Shown: positions 34,645 to 45,619 of the stretch, piece after piece
Layout of the letters: each line of letters begins with the position of its first letter
Position numbering within the stretch: the stretch's first letter is position 1
From: Isoetes taiwanensis
Taxonomy: Eukaryota > Streptophyta > Lycopodiopsida > Isoetales > Isoetaceae
Assembly: GCA_021234155.1 (NCBI GenBank)
Contig: JAJEKV010000018.1
Coordinates: 17,861,213-17,925,212, forward strand
Reading direction: 5' to 3'
Length of the DNA stretch: 64,000 bases
Notes under the pieces: model-generated
The model's input: only the letters and a program-made list of their open reading frames with translations
Databases searched by the model: none
Told to the model about the DNA's origin: nothing
Position numbers and translations under genes: made by a program

Positions 34645-35065
34645 TGGGCACATGAAGGGCTTGAAGGGCGCATGAAGGGCTTGAAGGGCGCATGTAGTGC
34701 GGTTCACGCAGAATACATTTCTTATCATAACTTTTGATCCGAGCTGTTTTGGATGATTTTTATTATGTTGGAAAGCTCTCTCGGAGATTTTTTGATAGTA
34801 TATGATATGGATATGTTTGGTTAAGTTATATATGCTAAAACAGCAATTTTTCGGCCGGGTTGGGCACATGAAGGCCTTGAAGGGCGCATGTAGTGCGATT
34901 TCCCGCCAAAGAACGCATTTCTTATCATAACTTTTGATCCGAGCTGTTTTGATGATGATTTTTTGCGTTGGAAAGCTCTCTCCGAGATCTTTTTGATAGT
35001 GTATGATATGGATATATTTGGAAGTTATCTGTGCTAAAACAGCAATTTTTCGCCGGGTTTGGTAG
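34645..35065 (+). repeat. Tandem duplication of about 200 bp
   Basis: Two direct copies, about 34660-34862 and 34863-35062, share 'tgaagggcgcatgtagtgcg', 'ttcttatcataacttttgat', 'ttggaaagctctct' and 'gctaaaacagcaatttttcg'. The short 'catgaagggcttgaagggcg' motif is repeated again at the start. The 'cttatcataacttttgatc-g' pattern is the kind seen in LTR-retrotransposon or viral gag-like 3' regions, but no frame supports that. Confidence 0.85.
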
Positions 35066-35500
35066 GCTTTCACATCCTACCAACTGATTAATCTGTGATT
35101 GCGCTATTGGATATTGTTTTATGGCTCATTCTGAATGAAGCTTGCAAAAATTACCATGCATTTTTAGATTTTGAGGCGGTTAAATTCCAAGGCTTCTAGA
35201 TCCTTGTGCTAACAAGCAGAAAAATTTTCCACTTTGGTTTCTCACCACAAGAATCCATGGAGGCCAAAGGCTGCTGTTAAATTCCAGTTGAAAAATGTTT
35301 GTGTATGGGTGTTGCAAACTTTATGACTTTCAGAAAAATGGGATCAATCTGCTCTATCTTTATGGTAACTTTTACTTATGTTTGATTTGTTTTATTGTGA
35401 TGAAATTCAAAAGCTACAGGTGATGAAAGCCTCAAATGAATTCTAGTTTTTTTTTTCTGGTTTGAATTCTAATTTTTTTTTTTTTTGCAACACAAACCAT
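35065..35500. other. Unassigned AT-rich sequence
   Basis: No gene or repeat recognised. It ends in a T-run (35468-35487) that borders the one-armed foldback copy. Confidence 0.4.
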
Positions 35501-35875
35501 TAACATCCAACATATAAAAATTAAATCCCCCAACACATAACAACCAACACATAACAACCATTGATATTAACAACCAACACATAACTACCATTGACATTAA
35601 TTAACACAACCATTGGGTCCAACACATTTAAATTAAAATCCCCCTTAAACCCCCTTTGGTTTGGGTGCATATTCACACGGGGGGTGACGTAGGGCAGCGA
35701 GAGCCCTCATAATTGTATTTTGCACGTACGAAATCAACACCATATAGTATTCCGCTTGAAATCTTATAGTATTTTGCGAATCTTGTTATACATTATAGCA
35801 AATTTTGTACTTGCATACCCCACAAACGAGGAACTTTACGTACGGTGTAGATTAAGGAATAAGGGGTGAATATGC
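35501..35875 (+). mobile_element. Foldback element, one-armed copy
   Basis: 35530-35690 matches the left arm of the element at 26829 ('aattaaaatcccccttaaac', 'ggtttgggtgcatattcaca'). It continues through the loop ('cataccccacaaacgaggaa') but lacks the right arm. It joins directly to repeat P copy 2, as if one arm was lost by deletion or insertion. Confidence 0.7.
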
Positions 35876-37175
35876 ATATTGAACCGCCCAAGTGTCACAG
35901 AAATATTTCATTGTGATATACCATGGAGATTAGAAGAGGGATATAGACCTGGTATGAGCTTTGGTAATAGAAAGCCCTTCTTCCTGCTAATTATTCTCCT
36001 CTTCTATATGCCCTGCTCCTTTGGCTATAACTTCTTGAGGAGTATTATTCCTATTCTAAGGAGGGCGTGGAGGAATAGACTGAATATAACAACCAATATT
36101 CAAAACCACAAGATTCGAAAGAGCTATAATAACTGCAGATGATGACTGCTCATGAGAATACCAATGATGACATGGGCTATTAATTTGCAGCATAGGTCGA
36201 TTCATTGCATTATAGAGTTTTTGTGCAAGTATACTTGGTGTGTCTCCAAAAATAACAACTACCCTGTAAGGTAAAGAAATAATCAATATTTGCTAAGAGC
36301 CATTTTAAGATCATATTGTGTTGTTTCTTGAGCTTGGAGATGTTCATAAGGGTGTACAGAGTAGCAAAGCATGAATATGCATAGAGAAATGGGTTGTCAT
36401 ATGCTCCCTACGACATATGCTCCCTACAACATATTTTGAATCGCAGCCTCTACAGTTATGGAGCAGAATGGACATCGTGGTTAAAGATACCCATGGTACG
36501 TAGTTTATTGTGAGATTGGATTAGCTATGCCATGACCGTTATAAACATTGAGAACGGACGTTATTGACCATGCATGTTGAATGTATATTGCGTTGTAGCC
36601 AAGGGATTTGCATATTGAACCTTAGAATGCCGCAAAGGATTTGCATATTCAAACTTAGAATGCCCCAGTGTCACCAAAATATTGCATGGAGATATTGCAT
36701 GGAGTTCAGAAGTGGGATATCTAATATATGAGCTTTGGTAATAGGAAGCCCTTCTTCCTGCTAATTATTCTCCTCTTCTATATGCCATGCTTCTTGGCTG
36801 CAACTGCTTGAGGAGTATTATTTCGATACTCTACGGAGGGCGTGGAGGAATAGACTGAATATAAGAGCCAATATTCAAAACCAACAAGATTCGAAAGAGC
36901 TATGATAACTGTAGATGATACCACTGAAATACTGCTCATGATAATACCAACGAAAATAGCGGCTCCTAATTTGCAGCATTGGTCAATTCATTGCATTACA
37001 GAGTTTTTGTGCAAGTATACTTGGTGTGCCTATAGAAATAACAACTATCCTATAAGGTAAAGAAATAATCAATATTGCTAAGAGCCATTTTAAGATCATT
37101 TTGTGTGTTGCTTCTTGAGCTGGGAGATATTCATACGGGTGCATATGGAGCAATGGGGCGTGAATATGTGTAGAG
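35876..37175 (-). repeat. Repeat P, copies 2 and 3 in tandem
   Basis: Two direct copies (about 35876-36570 and 36595-37170) share 'attattctcctcttctatat', 'gaatagactgaatat', 'cgaaagagctat-ataactg' and 'tttgtgcaagtatacttggtg'. On the minus strand each encodes the same broken hydrophobic segment (YLPY/SLPYRVVVI, then GTPSILAQKL-NAMN). Copy 1 is at 29816-30475. The common 'gttgcttcttgagct' part suggests exon plus intron sequence of a host membrane-protein gene. Confidence 0.75.
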
Positions 37176-38060
37176 AAATTGGTTGCATAGCAGATGACGC
37201 AGATTTGTATCATGCTGCAGATAAGTGCATTTCAAAAGTGGACATGCAAGAATAGTAGATTTCTTTCAGCAAATTCTATATCTTAGCAATGTCTTTCAAG
37301 TTGAAACTCCCTTTTGTATTATGAAGAATTAGCTGGATAAGGAATAAGATTTTGAAACTTTTTTAAAATGTCTATTTGAGCAAAATATGTGCAACACAAA
37401 TTCAGCATTTACTGATGTTATTTATGTGCCTTTACTTTTGGTTATTGTGTGTTTCGCCATACAGGTTCATGTTAAAAAATGAGGAAGTTGTTGGTGGTAG
37501 CATAGACCGCTGCTTATGGTTGAACTTGAGCTTTTCTTTCAAACCTTCATCAGGCTAGGACATCTATTGCATCACATTTTGTAGCAATGCAGGGTTATGA
37601 GACGCCTTTGTCTTTATAGTTTTATACAATTTTAATACAACAAAATCAACTATAACACTTGAAATCTTTGTCTTTGTAGTTTTATAAGATCAATTGAAGA
37701 ACATTCTGAAATCTCCAGTTTAAGTAAAGATCCAACTAAAGAACATAGGCATTTGTTAAGTGCACCGTGGTTTAATCAACCATCTTAAGAAGAAAAAAAT
37801 TAACATTGCAATTTCAAATAACCAAAGTGTTCTATTGGGTGGTTTGGGTGATGTGTATATATATACATCATTGATGTTCATCCACAAATTTTGTTTTGAA
37901 ATATGCTGATACAAGTGGCAACTTGAATCACTTTGCTTTTTCAATTTGAAAAAAAAAAGGTTCCACAACGGACTCGCTTAAAGTATCATCACCACTTAAT
38001 TATACATATGCATGTGAAACATATTCTAGATAAATCACACATTCAAGGTTTAGATAAATC
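37176..38060. other. Unassigned AT-rich sequence
   Basis: Contains the near-duplicate 'gaaatctttgtctttgtagttttata' (37600-37690). No gene recognised. Confidence 0.4.
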
Positions 38061-38625
38061 ACACATATAGTGTGTGGTGTGCGAGAAATTCTTGTGCCAA
38101 ACACGTCATTTAATACTTATAAGTCACAAAGTAGAATACGAAGTAGTATATTGAAAATGGGTTCTCATGCTAAAGTTGTGTGGTGTACATCATGGAAAGT
38201 GGGTCGCTGGTTCTGCCTCCGAAATGGAAAACAGCAGTGTCATTCTGCTCAAGCGATCATTTGCAATCGATTAACAGGGAAAAAATGCTGGCGCTCCCCA
38301 CTTACCATGATGTGGGGGGACGAAACAGGGTCAATGATTCCAGGACCCGCTCCCCCAGTCGCAGGACCCCCTGGAATCTCCCCTGTTTCCATCGCCTATA
38401 CAAGATTTCTAGTTTATCTTGGAGAAATGTAGCACAATTTTAAGCCCCTTCTAGTTTGAACGAGCACAACACGAAAGTTTGTTGGTGTAGCAAATGTGGA
38501 GGTTGTTTCGACTTTTAAAACGTGGCCAATGAAATGGACAAAATATAGACGGAGACTAATAAGCTACACGGCGTTTTGAAATTGTCAGTCAGTTTGATCA
38601 TAAAGAACATGCAGACCACACGTTT
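38061..38625 (+). promoter_or_regulatory. Orphan peroxidase-promoter fragment 1
   Basis: 38400-38600 matches the promoter upstream of the peroxidase copies (56370-56570; reverse at 22790-23000): 'caagatttctagtttatctt', 'gagcacaacacgaaagtttg', 'ggccaatgaaatggacaaaa', 'agacggagactaataagcta'. It breaks off at 'gtcagtcagtttga', with no gene after it. 38270-38370 ('cttaccatgatg-ggggacga') is also repeated at 40420-40495. Confidence 0.75.
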
Positions 38626-39110
38626 GAGTTATACTTACTAACCACATGATTACCCTTGGAGCTCTATAGATGATCTGCGAGATTAAGGCCTTTACTTTTG
38701 AAGGAAGGCAAATTTTTCAAACATTCCACATCCTCACTAATACATGTCCATCAACCTAAACATTCCATGGCTTCGGCAAATTTTAGTTGAGAATCAAGCT
38801 CTCCAAGATGTCTCAAATACATTTTTAGCTTCTGTTTGATGTCTTCTATAAAGCTAATAAATTTAAGCTTCCACCAAAATGTAGAAAGCTAATAAATCTA
38901 AGCTTCCACCAATAGTAGTAGGTTTGCGATTGGAAATGTTCATTGTCTTTTTAAATTGAGGGTGTGCATTATTTATTGTGAAACTCAAATTTTTATTGCA
39001 ACATTATTATTTGTTCTACTTTTAAATTTAATCGGCATTTACCTCGTTTTATTATTAAATTTTAAACTTATGTCTGACGAAAGCCCAGCAATGCTGGGCA
39101 CTTTTTCTAG
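38626..39110 (+). mobile_element. Helitron 3' end F
   Basis: Hairpin GCCCAGC-AAT-GCTGGGC (39083-39099) followed by ACTTTTTCTAG ending at 39110 and a T. The right flank 'tatttata(ta)agtcaca' corresponds to the uninterrupted repeat 'catttaa|tatttataagtcac' at 56287-56310. The 5' end is not evident; homology to the 40.2-kb repeat breaks near 38690 ('gatgatctgcgaga'), so the element may begin near there or be truncated. Confidence 0.7.
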
Positions 39111-40420
39111 TATTTATATAAGTCACATAGTCGAATACGAAGTAGTAGAATGAAAATGGGTTCTCATGCTAAAGTAAATTGTGTGGTTCGATGCAAACCT
39201 AGTCTGAACTGCCAGTCTGTTTGAGACATTGTAGACGCGAAACAAGTTGTATATTCCTCGCTCTTTAACGTCATCCGGTGGTATCGCAACCTCTTGTGAG
39301 TTGCAACCCTAACTCTACTTTCAGTGTAGGGCAACACTCCATTCTTTGCATTTCCAGACCACGTTGTCCATGTTATGCACCCAGCCAGGCATCTTCTTTG
39401 CGCCAATTCCACCATGCTCTTCCTTCCCTGGACAATTCCAATCAATGTGGAAGAGGGAAGGAGGAAGGGCAAGCCTGCAATTCTAGAAAGATTTCAATGG
39501 ATATCTAATTTTAATGGGCATCGATGCAAAAATACAGAAATTTAACAGTCGAAAGTGAAATATGATTACATGGCATACTCGTGGCATGCACATGGCATAG
39601 CTAGAATCGCAGCAAAGTGTGCACCGCGGGTTAGGCAACCCTGCTAATAAAACTAGGACCTAAACCGAAGATCAAACGATCAAGTCAAATCTTAAATTAT
39701 CTGCAATATGTACTGCATGAAAACACGTTTTCTATAACCAAACCAATGATTGGATGGCCAAAGATTAGATTGCCACACAACCAAACATAAAGTAGAATAC
39801 AAAGTAGTATAATGAAAATGAGTAGGGATGCTAAAGTTGTGTGGTGTGCGAGTAATTCTGGTGCCAACCAGGTCATATAATATTTATAAGTCACAAAGTA
39901 GAATACGAAGTATACGCGGCGTTTTGAAATTGTCAGTCAGTTTGAGTTTGAGCTATGTGCACTGGTGACAATTGAGTTTGTTCGGATGACGACACTGACT
40001 TGGCTGCGCAAAGCATATAAATGGATGCCGCATTTAACTAACAAGCTCAAATACTTCTCTCACCCTATTCTAAGCAGGTTGATCATCATCACACTCTATA
40101 AAGCAGTGTTCAACTAACTCATCTGATGTGATCATACATAGGACATGCAGACCACACGTTCGAGTTATACTCACTAACCACGTGATATACCCTATATAGA
40201 TGATCTGCGAGAGTAAGGTGTGTGGTGTGCGAGAAATTCTTGTGCCAAACACGTAGTCACAAAGTAGAATACGAAGTAGTAGAATGAAAATGGGTTCTCA
40301 TGCTAAAGTTGTGTGGTGTACAAGATTTCTAGTTTATCTTGGGGAAATTTAGCACAATTTTAAGCCCCTTTCTAGTTTGAATGAGCACAACACGAAAGTT
40401 TGTTGGTACAAAATGCTTCG
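39111..40420 (+). repeat. Repeat block with orphan peroxidase-promoter fragment 2
   Basis: 39290-39900 is a direct copy of 55660-56300 ('ttgcaaccctaactctactt', 'atatctaattttaatgg', 'gattggatggccaaagatta'). 39905-40053 then holds the proximal peroxidase promoter, including 'gcatataaatggatgccgca', but breaks at 'catttaactaacaagc' before the 5' UTR and gene. 40070-40120 recurs at 54830-54880. 40260-40400 repeats the distal promoter again. Confidence 0.75.
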
Positions 40421-40930
40421 GTAAAAAATGTTGGTGCTCCCTACTTACCATGATGGGGGGACGAAACAGGATCAGTGATTCCAAGACCCGCTCCCGACTC
40501 CCGCCGGTCATTGAAGTGTACTTACAGAATAAGCTCCACCAAGGGACTGTGGGGAAAGGATGAAAAGGGAAAGGAAAAAATTCGTCAAAAAAAGGAAAGG
40601 AAAAAAGGGAAAGGGAAGGAAAGTGAAGGGAGACGGGGGTTAAAAAAAGAAAAAACAAAGAAGGAAAAAAGAAGATGTGTAGGAAAAATAAGAAAAATGG
40701 GAAAAGGAAAAAGGAAAGTGTGTAGGGAAACAAGGGAAAATGAAAATGCAGAATAGAGCAAAAGGCAAAGGTAAGAGGAAGGGTATCGAATGCACAAAAG
40801 CCTCTTAAAGCACAGCAATGTCGGGCTTGGTTTCTATCATATTAGATTTATGAAAAGGAATTTGAGCTGAATAGGTTTCGTCCACACGGATTCCCAACTT
40901 ATGCCCAGCAACGCTGGGCACCATTACTAG
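40421..40930 (+). mobile_element. Helitron E, polypurine type, 5' end not found
   Basis: The 3' end has hairpin GCCCAGC-AAC-GCTGGGC (40903-40919) then ACCATTACTAG to 40930, flanked by T. The preceding 'gaataggtttcgtccacacg' and 'attcccaactt' are shared with Helitrons C and D, as is a purine-rich tract, here only about 200 bp (40548-40750). No TCTTATATTATAA start is visible, so the copy is probably 5'-truncated into repeat sequence (about 40420-40540). Confidence 0.8.
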
Positions 40931-41359
40931 TGTTAACAAGAATGAAGAGAAGGCTTGAGTCGTGGAACCATTCTAGCGGCATCAACACCCTGTTCTTACC
41001 TAGAGATTTGTTTGTGCTGCCAAATTTATTACCTTGTTGGAGAAGTTCAAGGCATTTCACAGCAATTCGGATCCATGATCCTTTTGAGATGCAGGTGCAA
41101 TTGCCACCACAGCAATTGCCAGCACACACGATGTCTACCTCTATATGCCAAGCACAGGAACGGTTTCGAGATAAGTTCTTTTCATCTTGAATCAAGTGGC
41201 ATGGCTTGTTTGTTCTAAGTCAACAAATAAATCATGTTTGTTGCACATGTATATGGTTTGCTTGTGTGCATGTATTTGCGAGTTGTATAGTTTTTTTTTA
41301 TTTATTTATTTAACTAGCTCGCTTAGGACCCTGAAGAGAGCCATGGAGCATGCAAATCA
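40931..41359 (+). other. Exon-like sequence between Helitrons
   Basis: An open stretch from 40931 to 41190 reads TRMKRRLESWNHSSGINTLF, then LPRDLFVLPNLLPCWRSS, and stops at 41190. The leucine spacing is suggestive of a repeat-containing protein, but I cannot assign a family. It could be a host gene fragment. The 41280-41315 part is T/TTTA-rich. Confidence 0.35.
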
Positions 41360-43367
41360 TCTTATATTATAATGTTTTGCTGTAATTCTTGGATCCAGCC
41401 CTAAATTGGAAGGCGAGGATTTATTGCCTAATTGGACGATGAGGATTTAACCAAAAAAAAAAGAAGGGCATTGCCCTATTGAAACTTACGGCAACACAGC
41501 AGAGGGACGAGTCGTCGTGGAATAGAGCAGAGAACGGGTCGACAATTCTATGGTTCTGCTCAAACAATCAAGAACATTACATATCTTTGGAGCCAATCGA
41601 AAGCTGCAACAGAAGTCGGAGCTACAAATTTGGCATGATTGAGATAGGTATTAACATCTTAGTGCTTTTGAGCCAAAATCCATGGAAGCCATCATTCATA
41701 GACTCAAAAACACAAGTGAAGGGCTTTAGTCGCGTGTTGCTTCACGCTCTTCACAAAACAGGGTTCTTGCTATTTACGTATTTTTCGATTTCGCCTAATC
41801 TCCTTTATGTAGGATTTATCGCCCGATGGACAAATGCAGTATTTTTTTTTTGAAGCGACTATGGCGGCATCATGTTAGTTAGAGCGGTTTTGATAGGGTA
41901 CGCATTTCTATGAGCCCCTCGATGCAACCATTCATGATGCACAACATGAAGTAAGCTATTTTGAACTCTTTTTGTATTAAAATATCATGCTTGGGGTATT
42001 GGAGGAGATTTATTAGGTATCCAACCGCTATACATGACTATCAAACATAGATTAGCGTGGATTAGCGATTGCCTAAGTAGGTTGATGCCACCAAACATAT
42101 TTAAGGCAATTTTGTCTTTCTAAGTTAGGGTTCTTACCTTTGATTTTTTTTGGGAATGATCTAATATTTCTAAATGATGTGACACGGTATGTACGTAAAT
42201 TTAGGATTTGATAGATGTTTACGTTTATGTTTATGCCAATTGAACAAATGATTGTCTTACCAAATATTTGAGCAAAGTCACGAGATGTTCTCCCCGATCA
42301 TTATCATGTACAATAGAAACCGCTTTTGATGGACTACGTGTTGTTAATATTGTATGCTTTCCTTTTCAAACGCCTTCAGGCAATACTTTTTAAAGATTAC
42401 AAAGTTTAGTTTGTGCTTAAATTTTTGTGGTGCAAAGACATTGGATCAGGGGAAAGAAGAATATAAACAACATTTTCAAGGTAAAATTGTTTACCTCTTA
42501 TGGTTGGTGATTTTAGGGTAAAAGTTAAGCGATCCTCCTCCTTTGTATAACATTGATTGATGGGTCTTGCCACCACCTTTGTCCGAAAACTTTTCACAAA
42601 GAAATCGGATAAAAGGAGGTAATTTCTTTTCTAGACCAATTGATAACCACATTATGTGGGGAATACAAGGCTAACATTATTGTATTACTATCGTAGCTTG
42701 ATTCTATGATGCAAAACGGTTCCAAGCCAAATAATATGGAGGGCCAAATGGAATTAACAGCAATGATGTGTAGAGCCAAATTATGAAGAGTACTTTGCAA
42801 CTGAAATAATTCTCTAATTGGTCATTTGATGGAAATTCGGGAATAGAATAGCGAAGGATTGCCTATGCGAGAGACATAATACAAAGCTTGGGAACTTAAA
42901 TCATAGGGTGAGGTTTTTGTAGAGGGACAACATCAGGACCAAACTCTTCTTCTTGGCGTTCCCATCAATTATATATTTTAGGAATTTACGCAACTCTAGA
43001 TCTATTGGGCATATGACTACCAGCTATAAATCTCATGCATAATTTATCTCATTACGCCATCAGGGCCCTTTTAAGAATTATACCAAGGCTCTACGTTCTT
43101 GAGTGACTTGCCAAGTCCAAATTTAAGATGGTTTTACGGTGTGTAAGGAGAGCACTTGGTTTAATGGGCAACAAATATGCCCTTATTTTATGTGGAATGT
43201 TGCAATCACAACGTCAAATCAATGTATCATCCGCAATATATATTAAACTTTGAAAGGTACACAATGTTAATAGGAACTTACTACGGTTGGGAAAACCATG
43301 CACAAGGAATCGTGCACTACATCACTCTCACAATAACACCGACAACTTATAAATGTTACTTTTTACA

Positions 43368-43506
43368 ATGTTAGTGCTAGAGATCTGAAACACTTAGTGC
43401 ATTGCATATTTGGCAATGTTACCTTCACAATGTTAGTGCTAGAGATACTAAACACTTAGTGCATTGCATCATTCATAATGTTAGTGCTAGAGATACCAAA
43501 CACTTA
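43368..43506 (+). repeat. Minisatellite near the 3' end of Helitron B
   Basis: Three units of about 55-60 bp, each with 'aatgttagtgctagagat' followed by 'aaacacttagtgcattgcat' variants. The relative position is the same as the minisatellite of Helitron A, with an unrelated unit. Confidence 0.85.
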
Positions 43507-43619
43507 TTGCATAATGGAATCTGGGGAACATAGTAGCATTTGACAACCCAAGTGTAGACACTATGTGCAACAAGAAAAAAAGTCACAAAAATACACACAT
43601 CTTTTCCTTTTTGTTGTAA

Positions 43620-43802
43620 ATGCCAATGGAATTTGAGAGCATCGTAGCAGTTAAGAACATCAACCAACAAGACCTACAGAAAAAAATAGCAGATCTCAAA
43701 ATTGTTATGAACAAGCACAAGATTATTCTACTCAAAGCTCTCAGAGATACTGATGCAACATTATTTAACATCAAGGAGCTAGGTTCCTTCAAACATTGTT
43801 AA
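43620..43802 (+). CDS. Small open frame in Helitron B, possible captured coding scrap
   Basis: Sixty codons starting MPMEFESIVAVKNINQQ, with a heptad-like LQKKIADLKIVMNKHKIILL segment predicted to form a coiled coil. It lies 120 bp before the element's end. Nothing shows it is expressed, and I cannot name a parent gene. It might be a piece of a host exon picked up by the Helitron, or chance. Confidence 0.25.
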   Translation: MPMEFESIVAVKNINQQDLQKKIADLKIVMNKHKIILLKALRDTDATLFNIKELGSFKHC

Positions 43803-43915
43803 ACCTTTGAAAAAAATTTATTACGGTTAAATTATTACTGCATGCATTTCTCATTGCGACCAAAACGTGTTTAGGCTCCCAACTTATGCCCAGCAACGCT
43901 GGGCACTATTACTAG

Positions 43916-45605
43916 TCTTATATTATAAAATTATACCGTTTGTCCGTTGTGAACGGTCCCCTAAATCGGACGGTCGAGGATTTGATTGACCAATGGTGGA
44001 GATGATGTGTGCGTGTCTTCAACTAAAATTTCATCTTGACTATGGCTTCAATATGAAAGGGAAAAGGAAAAAGGAAAGGGAAAAGGGAAAAGGAAAAGGG
44101 GAAGGAAAGAAAAAAAATGATGAAAGGGAAAAGGGAAAAGGGAAAAGGAAAATGGAAAGGGAAAAGGAAAAACGATGAAAGGGGAAAAGGGAAAAAGAAA
44201 AAGGGAAAAACGATGAAAGCGAAAAAACAAAAGGAAAGGGGAAGGGAAAAGGGAAAAAGATGAAAGGGAAAAGGGAAAAGGAAAAGGGTAAGGGAAAAGG
44301 AAAAACGATGAAAGGGAAAAGAGAAAAGGAAAAGGGAAGGGAAAAGGAAAAAGCGATGAAAAGGAAAAAGGAAAGGGGAAAGGGGGAAGGGGAAAAGGAA
44401 AAATGATGAAAGAAGGAAAAAGGGAAAAGGGAAAAGGAAGGGAAAAGGAAAAACGATGAAAGAGAAAAGGGAAAAGGGAAACGGAAAAGGGAAGGGAAAA
44501 GGAAAACGATGAAAGGGAAAAGGGAAAAGGGAAGCGGAAAAGGGAAGGGAAAAGGAAAACGATAAAAGGAAAAAGGCAAAGGAAAAGGGAAAAGGGAAAA
44601 GGAAAAAGGAAAAGGGGAAAGGAAAAGGAAAAACGATGAAAGGGAAAGGGGAAAAGGGGAAAAGGAAAAGGGAAAGGAAAAGGGAAAAGGAAAAACAATG
44701 AGGAAAGGGGAAAAAGGAAAAGGGAAAACGATGAAAGGGAAAAGGAAAAGAAAAAACAATGAAAGGAAAAGGAAAAGGAAAAGGGAAACGATGAAAGGGA
44801 AAAGGGAAAAGAAAAGGGGGAAGGGAAAAGGAAAAAAGATGAAAGGAAAAGGAAAAGCGGAAAAAGGGAAAAGGGGAAAAGGAAAAGGGGAAGGAAAAAG
44901 AAAAACGATGAAAGGGAAAAGGGAAAAGGGAAAAAGGGAAAAGGGAAAAGGAAAAAGGGAAGGGAAAAGGAAAAAAGATGAAAGGGAAAAGGGAAAAGGA
45001 AAAGGGAAAAGGAAAAGGAAAAGGGAAAAAGAAAAAACGATGAAAAAAAAAGGAAAAGGGAAAGAAAAGGGAAGGGGGGAAAAGGAAAAAGCGATGAAAG
45101 GGAAAAGGGGAAAAGGAAAAGGGGAAGGAAAAAGGACAAACGATGAAAGGGGAAAAGGAAAAGGAAGAGGGAAGGGAAAAGGAAAAACGATGAAAGGGAA
45201 AAGGGAAAAGGGAAAAGGAAAAGGGGAAGGGAAAAGGAAAAACGATGAAAGGGAAAAGGGAAAAGGAATAAAAGAAAGGTAAGAGGAAAAAGGAAAGGAC
45301 GGAGAAAAGGAAAAAGGAAAAAGATAAAAGGAAATAGAAAAAGGAATAGAATAGGCGAGGGGGAAAGGGAAAGGAAAAAGAGCACCGTGAGAAGGGTAAG
45401 AAGTAAAGGTGAGAAAAGGAGAAAAAGGGTAAGGGAAAATAAGAAAAGGTTGCAAAGTCTATGGGAAAAAGAAAAGTAAAAAGGAAAAGAGAGGGGGAAA
45501 AGGGAAAAATTATATTAGATTTTGAAAAGAATCGAAAATGAATAGGTTTTAGATCCACACATTTCCCAACTTATGCCCAAAGAACAGGCTGGGCACCATT
45601 ACTAG
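43916..45605 (+). mobile_element. Helitron C (non-autonomous), polypurine-minisatellite type
   Basis: Begins TCTTATATTATAAAATTATA immediately after the CTAG of Helitron B and ends at ACCATTACTAG (45605), followed by T. It is the same element as Helitron D (2710-4407) in the opposite orientation: identical 125-bp 5' leader ('gtttgtccgttgtgaacggt', 'tgatgtgtgcgtgtcttcaa'), the same purine tract and the same 3' end. Its terminal hairpin is altered: 'gcccaaagaacaggctgggc' keeps only a 5-bp stem with a larger loop. Length 1690 bp against 1698. Confidence 0.93.
44055..45520 (+). repeat. Polypurine minisatellite inside Helitron C
   Basis: About 1.47 kb of GGGAAAAGG-type purine runs interrupted by 'acgatgaaa' variants every 30-70 bases. 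The mirror-like purine/pyrimidine strand asymmetry extends over the entire tract. The long open frames on the minus strand (450-510 residues of Phe, Ser, Pro and Leu) and the Lys/Glu/Gly/Arg-rich frames on the plus strand reflect composition only. Confidence 0.95.
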
Positions 45606-45619
45606 TTACAATCATAACT

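Larger units (their letters stand above)
41360..43915 (+). mobile_element. Helitron B (non-autonomous), 2.56 kb, fused head-to-tail to Helitron C
   Basis: Starts TCTTATATTATAATGTTTTG after an A (41359) and ends with hairpin GCCCAGC-AAC-GCTGGGC and ACTATTACTAG at 43915. The next base begins Helitron C, with no target base between them. The 5' 100 bp parallels Helitron A ('gatcca-cc', 'cgaggattt-attg', 'gacgatgaggattta'), and so does the 3' 70 bp. There is no helicase. It contains a 3' minisatellite (43370-43505) and a small open frame at 43620-43802. Confidence 0.9.

Noticed and set aside
34863-35062. LTRs of a retrotransposon (two direct copies)
   Set aside because: The copies abut each other, with no internal region, primer-binding site or polypurine tract between them, and no TG...CA borders.
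40931-41190. Leucine-rich resistance-type protein fragment
   Set aside because: The leucine spacing is suggestive but too short to assign to a family. I kept it only as an exon-like stretch.
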